Positions 1-10,433 of a DNA stretch of 64,000 nucleotides are shown here, one piece after another. A model generated the notes under the pieces. The model saw nothing but the letters and a program-made list of their open reading frames with translations. It was not told the origin of the DNA and made no database searches. Made by a program: the position numbers and the translations under genes. Origin of the DNA: Pocillopora verrucosa (taxonomy: Eukaryota > Cnidaria > Anthozoa > Scleractinia > Pocilloporidae); NCBI RefSeq assembly GCF_036669915.1, contig NC_089320.1, forward strand, positions 22,427,948-22,491,947, read 5' to 3'. Numbering within the stretch: position 1 is the first letter of the stretch; each line of letters opens with the position of its first letter.

Positions 1-1584
1 TTCAGAACCCTTTTTTTGAAACTTTTGTGAGTTCTAAAATTATGTTGACTCACTAGTATAATACAAATGAGTTACTCAGTTTTACTGGCAGATGAAGCAA
101 TTTTGAATGATTTTCCTTGATTTTCAAAAGCAATACTACACAATTCAAAAGCTGCATTTCTGAGAAGTCAGCATAGTCCTCTTAAGAATTTAACACATTT
201 TATGGTATATGTGTATTTTTTTTTTGATGGGAGAAAAAGGCAGTTGATCTTTAAATCAAAGGAGAAGTGAATGAAATTAACTTCATATCTCATTCTGTCA
301 CCATTAATTATTTAAAAGATGTTTAAGAAAGTTCTCAGATAAAGCAGGCCAGTTCTGAAATTCAAAATTTAGGGTTCATTAATGAACATTCTTGACACAA
401 AATCACCCAATTAGTTCTTTCCAAATATGGGGAGAGTGCTGGAGAAATATTTGTGAACATCCACTTGTTAGATGAAAGGTTTTCGCACAAGCTTAAATTA
501 GTTGCCTTCAGATAATTATTCCTTGGGGATGATACCTGTTTTGCATGATGAACAAGGAGAAGATGAATCTGTTCAAATTTGATTTTCTAGCCCCTTTGAT
601 GCATGAAGATCAAAGTAATCTTAGGACAATAATTGGAATGGGATCCTAGTCATCCAAAGGAAAAATACAGTCTAAGAAATGGGGATCAGGTTTAGTTCAT
701 CCTTATGATCTTAAAAAACAGGTTCAAGGGATCAAGTCCCTAATACATCAAGTTTATGATTTTTTTTCTCATTTTTTTTTTCAAATTTTTTTGGCAAGTT
801 AAAAGGAGCTTTTTGTAACAGAAGAAACTAGAATACTCATGAAATTTTGTCCTAAGATAATGTCTTGCTCTTCAATGAGGTAATATTATTTGATATTTCT
901 TTTGCAAAAATCAGTTGATGACCACTTTTTCTCCAGTCCTCTCTTTATTTTTGAAATGGACTGTAATGGAAGGTAACTATCCACCAATAAAGCACAGGTT
1001 ATTAATTAAAAGCTTCAAGGCATTGTTACTCCTATATTGTACAGGGTCAATACAGGCCTTTTGGGAGCATAAGTTTATCTTCATTGGATTGAAACTTTCA
1101 CTGTTGCTGTTTTGGTGGATAAAAATCTTTCTTTCCTTGGTATCTTGAACACTACTTCTAACACAGGAATTCCTGCCAAGAGAGAAACTGAAGAGGATGT
1201 TTCAAAAATAATATTGTAAGCAGGGGACAAAACTACAGATTCCAATTTCTATACTAGAAAAGCAGGCTAAACCTTTGCAGTGTTCTTTGTTCCCTCAGAT
1301 GTTGCTTTTGAAGAATGTAGTGTCTTGCAAGTTACACTATGAACTTTTCCTAGCCTGTTAGTTGGCCCTCTTGTGACATGAATGGAGCAATTGTACAGTA
1401 ACAGGGAGGCTGCTCATTATTTGTGCCAGAGGCAGAGGAGACTGCGGTTTAGCCTGTTATTGTCTCTATTGCTTGTCTTACATTTTGTGTAGCTCCATCT
1501 TTAAGAGAGTTGTATCAAAGTGATGTTCATGTTTCCATGACGTGTCTTTTTCTCATAAACTTTTTTTTCAATCGTACTTTGCAG
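1..1584 (+). other. Intronic sequence upstream of the SON-like last exon
   Basis: AT-rich sequence with long T runs (for example near 770-790) and no coding segment I can support. It is read as the last intron of the SON-like gene, because the exon at 1585 starts mid-codon and needs a donor further upstream. A short open stretch between an acceptor-like and a donor-like site at about 1166-1217 does not join in phase with the last exon, so it was not called. Confidence 0.6.
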
Positions 1585-1835
1585 GAAAGCATCCTGTGTC
1601 TGCCCTGGCTGAGTATTGCAGTAAGAGAAAATGGCAACTGCCCGACTACACTTTAGTCTTTGATCATGGCCCTGCACACCATAAACAGTTTCTGTTTAAA
1701 GTTTTAGTGAACAGTGTAGAGTACCAGCCTGCAGTGGTGTGTGGCAACAAAAAACAGGCTAAAGCACAGGCAGCTATTTTTGCTCTGAAAGGTCTTGGCC
1801 TCATTCCTGAAGATGCTGAAATATCTGCAGTATAA
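1585..1835 (+). CDS. SON: SON-like protein, last coding exon (partial, 3' end only)
   Basis: The terminal exon opens after a polypyrimidine tract and a cag acceptor at 1582-1584, enters at codon position 2, and stops with TAA at 1833-1835. It encodes a double-stranded RNA binding motif. The segment GKHPVSALAEYC matches the block I recall at the start of the SON dsRBM (GKHPVSAL). FLFKVLVN and NKKQAKAQAA follow, which are the usual beta-3 and helix-2 parts of a dsRBM. SON is a nuclear-speckle splicing cofactor with an RS-rich region, a G-patch and this C-terminal dsRBM. The G-patch and all earlier exons must lie upstream of the window; no G-patch coding was found in bases 1-1584. The family assignment is firm for a dsRBM and good for SON. 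Confidence 0.9.
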
Positions 1836-2340
1836 TGCAGGTTTTTTGATATACATATGAGGTGATGGGTGGGTATCTATCACTAAAGAATTTTTGATGA
1901 TTGCATTTTGTTCTAAACATGACTGTGCCATGTGTAGATGTTCTAAAGCTGTGCTCTGTTGCACCACCAGTCAAATCACTTTTACGGAATAACTTTCTTA
2001 GTTTCTTCCTTTCCACCTTTGTCTATCAGAACCATGGCCTTGAACTTTGTTACTTTCCTTAGAACTGTCACTGTTAATCAATTAGCCTCAACAAAACTTT
2101 ATTTGGTCAAATTCTGCCAAACTAAAAATTGTAAGCCTTTGTTGTCAACTTTGTCCACCATCTATTTGTGAGGTTCAGCTAAGAAAACAAACACCTTTGA
2201 AACAGCAATGTTACTTCAATTATCACTCAGAGTTTTGTCGTCACAAACGGTTCAGATGAGACTTTTTAGTTCATAAATCCTACATCATGTTTGTGTTAAG
2301 AATGATTGTCTTTAATGCTTATAAATAAAATAAGTATATA
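1836..2340 (+). other. 3' UTR of the SON-like gene with polyadenylation signal
   Basis: The region after the stop codon has no coding potential. AATAAA at 2324-2329 lies about 490 bases past the stop and is the best candidate polyadenylation signal. Confidence 0.55.
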
Positions 2341-3951
2341 CTGAATATCAATGGTATTTCCCTGTCAAAACTTCTTTGTAGACTTACTCTATAAATATTT
2401 CTTTCTCTAGCCCAATACATCTAACAGTATCATCTTAGAAGAACATTTTATTCTCTTTGTTCTCTTCTGTTAGAGACCCCCCCCCCCCCAATTACAAGGC
2501 GACACTCAAATGTGATTAGTGTGGTAGACAACAGCTCACTTCTCCAGCTCTCCAGCATCTCTTGTTTACATCAGCAATCTGCTAGAACATATTTTACTTA
2601 GTGATGGGGGACATGGTTTGGTGTCTCATCCAAGAACCCTGCCAGGGCTACATTGAACGAAGCTGCCCCTTTAAATGGGTGTCCCTCTTAATTCATGTAA
2701 GAACAAAATGATGAGTAAATCACTAGGAGTGAAGTATGGTTTTTTTTTTATTCTTGATTTAACCAAACCTGACAATAACTGGAAGATCTGCCTGTTTTTG
2801 GTTAAAATTAGTAAAAATAATAAGTTATACACTTCATATCATCATAAATAAAACCAAACCCACTCATAAAAAGTAACAAAAAATAGTATGAAACCACCTG
2901 ACTAAACAAAATAAAAACCTCTTGACTGATATAATTAAAAGTATTGCAAACAATATCTGCACATTCTAGTTAATAACCTGAAGTTAAGATTCCTCTCCTA
3001 AACACTCTAAACTTTTTACTACAACTAAAAACCACAGAAATTGGCAAAAACTTAACCTTTCTGAAGTTTAGAAAAAAAAGCTATCCCTATTGCTACATTT
3101 CACTCACTCTAGTTTTTAAGTTAGGTCATTCTTCTTGCTCTGGTCCATAGTAACATAATCTACTCAGGCTGAATTCTTAAAGTAATGAGTGAAATAAGAC
3201 CCCATAACATCCTCCTAAAAATGTGAAGTCTGTAATTGTTGATCATGTCATCTAAAGAGTGAGAGTGACAATGACAAAGATGTTTGTTGATGACACTACA
3301 ACAACCTGGGTGGAAGTCATCATCAGAGTGAGAATCAAAACAATTTGATGATGTCAAAATAGGATGATAGTTCTTTTCAGGACTTCTCTCACTCACAAAA
3401 CTACATGATCAACTTTTATCCTAGCTTTAAACTATCTACTGTATAGGTCCCACTAATGATTAAATACCAATTTATGATTAACAATCCAGCCTTGAGGATT
3501 TAAGACAAAATTCTAGTTCCTAACCTTCACATATATGTTTTCCAAGTGGAGTTTCTATTGAATGGCAAAACTGTTAGTGTCTGATAGCTCCAGAACTTAA
3601 GCTTAAGCATTTACATTTGGTGAGAAATCGGTACAGTGAAATTATCTGTCAACCTGTTATTTCACTTGGGCATACCCTACGTTCATTCCAAACAAAAAGT
3701 GGGAGAACTCTTACAACAGAAGAATGCAGAATAAGAGCCACAAAAATTCCTCAGCTGATTTCTAAGAAAGGTTTTAAGTTGGGTAAATTTAGTTTGTGGA
3801 GTGAACTTTGTTAGTGTTAATATTTTTACACCTCTACCAGAGTAAAAATTCTACATGTTTGCTAAAGGGATACATCCAGATTAGTTTAGAAGCAAGTTTG
3901 TAGAGGATTAAGATAATTTTTTTAACTAGTGCATATTTGAAAAAAAATATA
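2341..3951. other. Intergenic region between SON-like and Rab39-like genes
   Basis: About 1.6 kb between two genes that converge tail to tail. It is AT-rich and probably includes the Rab39 3' UTR. Apart from the poly-C tract, no gene or clear repeat is seen. Confidence 0.5.
2477..2489. repeat. Poly-C tract
   Basis: Thirteen consecutive C residues in the intergenic region after the SON-like gene. The length may be unreliable because homopolymers are prone to sequencing error. Confidence 0.8.
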
Positions 3952-6033
3952 TCAACCCATGCAGCACTTTTTAGACTCCTGATGATGTTCCAGCAAGTCT
4001 TCAGCTGAAATAGCATGTCCAATACCCAACACATCTGTGGGCCGCATAGGCAGTGCCTTAATTCCATCCCAGCCATCTCTCAGTCCCAGGTCTCCTCTCT
4101 CCATACGTTTATGTACTTCCTCAGTCACTCTGAAAAAAGCTTCCTCGATATTGCATAAAACCTTAGCTGATGTTTCAATAAACATCATATTGTTTGCTTC
4201 TGCAAATCGTTCTCCTTCCTCTGTGGAAACTTTCCTCATTGATTCTTTGTCAATTTTATGACCGATCAACATGAAGACAACATCACTTTCCTCTACGCAG
4301 TTCTTTGCCTCTGTATACCAGTCTTTAACATTAAGGAATGATTCCCTGTTAGTGATATCATAAACAATCAAGCAGCCAACAGTGTTTCTATAGTATGAGT
4401 ATGTGATGGCACGAAATCTTTCCTGTCCTGCAGTGTCCCAGATCTGCAACTTTATTCTGACGTCAGCTGAAGAACACAAAACAGAGAAAATCAATTCATT
4501 GTGTCACCTGATATATTACAGTAAATACTGGGATATTGAGCTGATTAATATCTCAAGCCTGCTATCTGTTTTTCACACTCTTAAAATAGAGTGCAGTTGC
4601 CATAGGTAACTAATTATTGTTTTTTGGCAACTTGAAAATCTGTGCATAAAGTTTTGAATAGCTTTGCATCTCAGATTGATTTAAGAGCCCTTTTGGTACC
4701 CATTTATTCTTGTAGGAGCAAAGTTTGGAGAGCTTATAGCTTATTAATAAGAAAATTGACAAATACAGAGAGATACATGTACTGAATGACAAGCCCAAAA
4801 CCTCTCAAAAGGAGGTGGCTTATTTAGCTACTTCCACACTTCATTAAATCATGACCACACGAGTCCTCTATTTTATGTACTTAGAATATTTGGCTTGAGT
4901 CAGATTTATATTTCTGAATGCTGTCTCCCTGACTTGCCAGTGACTCTCCTCCAAAGAGATATAAATATCATATGAAAGGTTGTTCAAAATGCAACAGCAA
5001 TAAAATGTAAATCAACCAAGAATAAAATACTTTAACCATGAAAACCTGGAAAATATTTCACAATTTTTAAACATTTCAACGATTTTCTCAGGCATGGCGT
5101 CTAAAATATGCAAGCATCATTTTAATTCAGATTAACCAGTTTCACACTTCGTTGGCTAATCTCAGATTTTCAAGCAAAATAAAGCTAAATTGAAGACAAT
5201 ATTTAAGAATATGGCCTAAGTAGTACATGACTTTTCAAGAAACCTGGTCGATTTCAGTTAAACCACTTCACAAGAACAGTAGATATAGGCATTACCACTG
5301 TAAATATTTCCTAATTGAAATTCAAATATCCCTTACAAAATTAGCAAGTATAAATGAATGCATTTTCTCCAAGAGTCCAACAGGTGACGGCTAATCTTTT
5401 TACATAAAGATGTAAAAGCAGACTTCTTAATTCAAAAGCTTCCGTAAACCTACCCAAGGCACATTTTTTGTAGCGGTTCAGTGCAAATCTAATGGTTGAG
5501 ACAGATATTCGGACGTTGATAAAATTAAACAAGGCATAAAGGCCTCATATTCTAATAGGATTTAAGATGTACAACTAAAGCTGAAAATGCAGCCACGACA
5601 AACGATCGTGAATTTAGAATTAACCGAATCCACATCACTTGCAAAAAATTTGTTTTCTACTACGATGCGCTAAAAGCAACGCAACACTTCCAAAAACAGG
5701 AAAAGAATTCGCAACGACATTCTAAGAATGGTTACATCATAGGTAAAACAACTGATAGTTAATATTTCTCGAAGATAAATTCGATGTGCATTGCTGACAC
5801 GCAACATGGCAAACGTTAAGTAAAATGGTTGAAAACTCACATGTAAGCATCACAACCCTGACATGAAAATCCACACCGACAGTTGGGTCGGAGTTTTCGA
5901 TAAATTGCCCTTCCGTAAACTGCCGCAAAAGCGAGGATTTTCCAACAGTGCTGTCGCCGATTAAAATAATTCTGAACTGGTAAAAATATTTTGGTTTGAA
6001 GCGGGCAGCGTCTGCAGATCTTTGACGACTCAT
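3952..6033 (-). CDS. RAB39: Rab39-type small GTPase, two exons, complete
   Basis: Exon 1 is 6033-5841 and exon 2 is 4466-3952, with GTGAGT donor and TTCAG acceptor. The junction rebuilds a Ser codon and gives 235 residues. Motifs: P-loop GDSTVGKS (26-33), switch I DPTVGVDF (49-56), switch II WDTAGQE (74-80), guanine-specificity GHKID (133-137) and ETSAK (162-166). The C-terminus KKCCMG carries two cysteines for geranylgeranylation (CCXX type). The His in place of Asn in NKxD, and the FTEG and DITNR-ESF segments, are features I recall from vertebrate Rab39, which acts in endosome/Golgi and autophagy trafficking. The start at 6033 was chosen because MSRQRS leads directly into the G domain; an upstream in-frame extension to 6099 is possible but lacks Rab homology. 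The gene is head to head with the SLC35F-type gene. Rab42 is the nearest alternative. Confidence 0.94.
4467..5840 (-). other. Intron of the Rab39-like gene
   Basis: A 1,374-base intron splitting the switch I to switch II segment of the GTPase. It has canonical GT-AG ends on the minus strand. No repeat or nested gene was recognised. Confidence 0.85.
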
Positions 6034-6522
6034 CTTCAGACTTGTGAAATCCTCAGTACTTTGTAGAATTTTATTATTACGTGGCCATGTGTATTTCAAC
6101 AGGCCGTGGGGAAATTGTTTTCAGTTCAAATCTGTAAAATTCTGCAACGAAAATAAACCAAAACGATTAATTACATTATCGTTAAGCACAAACTAACTTC
6201 CTTTGACTAAAATCAAGTACAAAACAAGATGTACAAGGTGGAAACAGATCTGTAATACCAAATGCTGAAGTAGTACGTCGTAAAATATTCAATGTGGATC
6301 TATTATGACAACCGAGAAGGCATGGACGTAAAAACATTCTCATAAATTGCTTACCTAAGTAAAAGTATGGGTAACATCGAATACCTTGGAAAGTGAAACC
6401 CTGCGAACTATCTTTACGCTTCCACGAAAATAACTTTACCGTCAGCGTTCGCTTTATCATAACAACCCCGCAGACAGTTATTCCAAATATGGTCATTATG
6501 CCCATAAATATAATTTGACAAG
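6034..6522. promoter_or_regulatory. Probable bidirectional promoter between RAB39 and SLC35F-type genes
   Basis: Only 489 bases separate the two divergent start codons, so both transcription starts must lie here. No TATA box stands out for either gene. At the right edge AAGATGGCGG (6520-6529) overlaps the transporter ATG and matches the core of the YY1 consensus, which is typical of TATA-less promoters with the site at the translation start. Assignment as a shared promoter is inferred from geometry. Confidence 0.55.
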
Positions 6523-9500
6523 ATGGCGGACGAACAAGTGGAACGCAGTTACATCCGTCCACTTTTTGAGCGCATTTTTACGCGGTAAGTGACACTTATG
6601 ATGTTTGAATTATTCCCTTGATTTTGTGAAAAAATTCAGCGATAATTTTTCTGTAATAACGCTATTATATGCAAATCGAGCCAGAGAGAGACCTGTTCAG
6701 CGACTCTGTCTTTTTAAGTTGTTTTAGTCTATCTTGAAAGACATCTCTCTCTTAAGATTGTTTTAATTTTAGCCATTTTGTCTGAGGGAGAGTAGTTATG
6801 AGAAGAACTGTTGTGGTCACCGAAGTTTAACCAACGGGTTAAAAGCTATCATCAGAATTAAGTCAAAAATTGTCTATCAGTGGTATATTATAAGTCTGCT
6901 TTATGTAAACTGATTGGCAGTTTTGCTGTGATCTCATTGGCTGTAAGACCTAAGTAGTATAAGTTGGTCATGGTTGATCAGTTTTGATCTGTTAGCTGTC
7001 ATTGAAAATTGCCACCACACCATGCATACAATATGACTTCTTAGAACAGATGTGTGAGTAAAAAAGTGAACACTAACAACTGGACCCTACTAGTCACAAG
7101 GGACTTATGCTTCTTGAATTTTGACTATTGTATGCTTCACTTTAGGAGGTTCCTTGGAATTCTTGCCCTTGGTCAATTGTTGTCATGGCTCGTTTGTGGT
7201 ACTGGTGTATTTAGTCAGCTCTTGGCATCTGATTATGGCATTGAGATTCCAACAACACAAAGTTTCTTGAACTATTTATTATTAGGACTTATACACACAA
7301 CCACACTGGCCTGTCATCCTATGGAATTTAAAAAGAGACTTACTGAAACAGGATGGAAATATTTTTTAATTTCACTCTGTGATGTTGAGGCAAATTATTT
7401 GGTTGTTAAAGCTTATCAGTACACAAATTTAACCAGCATTCAGGTGAGTCACCATCAAAAATAAGAAAATTAAACTTAATATTACAAACATAAATATTAG
7501 TAAGTGTAGGGACATTATTGTTTTGATAGTTTCTAGGAAACTAACTTGTTAACTCAGGCATCATTGTTGAATACACCAATAAGGCATATACTTCTACAGG
7601 GATAAATTGATGCTAATATTATTGCTAAACACCAAGTTTATCTTACTTCAAAGTGCCTGCTCTTCTGTGTCAAGGGCAAAGCTCTATCAAGTGCTAAAGG
7701 GCCTACACTGGTATAGCATTTTCTCAGCATTAATTTTTTTATGGGTTTTGCTATTCCTCCCACCTCACTTGATTATGCTGGTCCATTACTAGTTGCTCCC
7801 TCCATTTCACAGTTAACCAACATCCACCTATAACCCAGGCTAGAATGAGGTTCATCAAGATTTCATTGTCTTTCCCAGGAACATGACACCTCTGTCAGAA
7901 CTCAAACTTGGATCTAACTTCCTCTGGAGTACAACATGCTAAACACTATATCATTGTATTTCCTTCCTTTGTAATAAACAATGGCTTAATCAGCTTATTC
8001 ATATGAGGACATTTTTTCAAGTAGATCAATTGACTCTTTCTATTTTTGACAGGTCTTGGACTGTTTCTCATTAGTATCAGTTTTAGTTCTATCTTGGATA
8101 TTCTTAAAAGTACGCTATCAGTTTGTCCATTACTCTGGTGTACTCATCTGTTTAACTGGCATCGCTTGTCTTGTTATAGCAGATTACTTTGGTTCTCGCT
8201 ATTATGGTCCAGGTGAGTATTAAACTCAGAAATAAAAAAATTTGTAAATTTATGTTTATCAGCCTAAATACAGTCAAATTATACTTTCAATTCTACGAGT
8301 GTACATCAAATGAATTCTCTTCACTTTGCACTTTTAGTAATTGATACTTTTAATCAGACAGGTGAGAAAAAAATTATTAAGTAGACACTTATCGAAAAAG
8401 ATATTGTCTTGAAGAAACACCAAAGTGTCAGAAATAGGCAACTAGAGAAAGTCATCATTTGGGAGAATAAGCTCTCCAATCTTTAGGGTAAATAAGTGTG
8501 AAAAAAAAAAGATCTAAAGAAGAATTTGTGGGCAGGCTTTTTTAATAGGTTTGGGTGTGTGTGTCTCGCTAATTTGCTGGTAATTTATTGAATTGCAATG
8601 CTGATTATAGTGCTGTCCATTTCTTTAAATTCTTTTTAATTCTTCTTCTCCATCCTTCCTTAAATTTTTCTCCAAAGGTTTGTTTTTCCTTCTCTTGCAG
8701 AAGGCAAAATTATTCATTTGGTTCAGTTTAATTCCTTTTTACACATTTTCATTTGATTTGCAGTAAAAATTTCAGCAAATCTGTTAACCAATGATCTAAA
8801 ATTCTTGATGTCATGTTGTATTACACACTGTATATTGATGTCTCTAATCAATATTATTTAGATTCCAAGTTGTATCAACTGCCTAAATGTAAATGATTAC
8901 AGAGGCTGATTTTCTTTAATTGATAATTTTCCTTATGATATTGCTCCTTTACAGGTAAAAATCAAGCCATAGGAGATGTTCTGGTGTTGTGTGGAGCCAT
9001 CATGTATGGAATTTCGAATGTTGCAGAGGAGTTTGTAGTAAAGAACTTTAGTAGAGTTGAATTTCTTGGCATGATTGGACTCTTTGGGAGTTTTATCTCA
9101 GCAATTCAGATGTGAGTTTTATGCCATGAATTAATTATTATTATTATTATTACATTATTTTTTTGAACATGTTTGTTACTAGTTCTGGATTATAAAGGGG
9201 CCAACCTCATTTTGTGGTGGCAAAGGCCTCAAAAGGAATCTCTCCATTGTTTTTGTTCTGCCAAACTTGCATTTATTTATATGGTCAGCTTATTGTAACA
9301 TTTCTTCTTAATATATTTTTCTCTCATCAGGATGATTCTTGAAAGAAATCAACTGTCAGCCATTGAATGGGATTATAAAATTGGTTGGTTTATTGAGCTT
9401 TTTTTAACTACTTGTCTTTTGTAATGATTATATTAAATTGGTTAAAAAGATGAAATGTTATGAAACACTGATTGCTCTAAAATATTTCCTTTTTGTTATA

Positions 9501-10433
9501 ATATATAATTATTTTATTGTAGATTACTTAGCATTTGAATGCTATTAGTGAATTAATCAAGCCCTGAATTCCTTTTCAGTTTTATACTTCATTGGGTTTG
9601 GACTTTGTTTGTTTCTGCTGTATAACCTGGTACCTATTGCTATAAAGTTCAGCAGTGCCACAGTTGTAAACTTGTCCCTACTGACAGCAGACTTTTACAG
9701 CTTACTCTGTGGATTATTTCTGTTCCATTACAAGGTGAGTCTCTTACCTCTTAATAATCACTTGACTGACCTTCCACATTGTTTATGAATAATTCCAGAG
9801 CACAAGCCAGGAAAGGGCTGTAGGGGATTTGACAAACTTGAATGCATAGACAAAGGGGGAAGAGGAAGCAAAAGCATATTGTTTCCCATGCTCCAGACTC
9901 ACTACATGCTTCACCCTCACTTCATACTTAACTGTTGGGTAATGACATAGCTGTGAAAATAGCAAGATGGATTTCAGACAGACTTTCTTCTTACTTCTTG
10001 ATCATTATCTTGTAAATTGCTCTGGGGAAATCCAAGGGCATAATATAAGGTTAACCCCTGTTGTGGACTGTTTATTCTCATCTCATGTCTACTAGATAAA
10101 GTATGGATATTTTAAGGAGATGAGATAATTATGTAAACAAGTCAAGGATGGCTGATAGCAGTTCTTTAGAAAACATTTTATGACAGAATTCTCATCATAT
10201 TGTCTTTGTTTCAGTTCTCAGCACTGTACCTTGGATCTTTAGCATTGGTAATATTGGGCGTCATTGTTTACAACCTTAAACCCACACCCAGTCATCCTAG
10301 CTCTACTGTTACCCAGTTCCCCTCCTACAGACAACTCGAAGAAGACTCACAGCAAACAGACGACAATTCATCTTCTTCATCATGTTGTTGTCAAGAATTA
10401 CAAACTGGTCAAGTTGATACTGACAATGTATAA
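6523..10433 (+). CDS. SLC35F2: SLC35F1/F2-type membrane transporter, seven exons, complete
   Basis: Exons: 6523-6584, 7146-7443, 8053-8212, 8955-9111, 9331-9383, 9580-9734 and 10215-10433. All junctions keep frame and give 367 residues, close to the roughly 370-410 of vertebrate SLC35F1/F2. The protein has about ten hydrophobic segments of the drug/metabolite-transporter fold. Family blocks include LALGQLLSW, a [10 protein letters not shown] loop, [18 protein letters not shown], and a late [18 protein letters not shown] segment. The C-terminus is cytosolic, polar and rich in Ser/Gln/Cys. SLC35F2 is known for uptake of the drug YM155 and, more recently, has been reported to import queuine/queuosine; F1 is poorly characterised. 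F1 and F2 are vertebrate paralogs, so the symbol only marks the group. The exon 5 donor is GTTGGT, weaker than the others (GTAAGT or GTGAGT). The start ATG sits inside a YY1-like site. Confidence 0.93.

Noticed and set aside
1166-1217. Possible extra SON exon between an acceptor-like acag and a donor gtaagc
   Set aside because: The only open frame does not meet the phase needed by the exon at 1585 and has no SON similarity.
3160-3396. 78-codon minus-strand frame rich in His, Ser and Cys
   Set aside because: No domain, no splice partner and located in a convergent intergenic region.
6182-6562. 126-codon minus-strand frame in the RAB39/SLC35F promoter
   Set aside because: It overlaps the first SLC35F exon in antisense and its composition is not protein-like.
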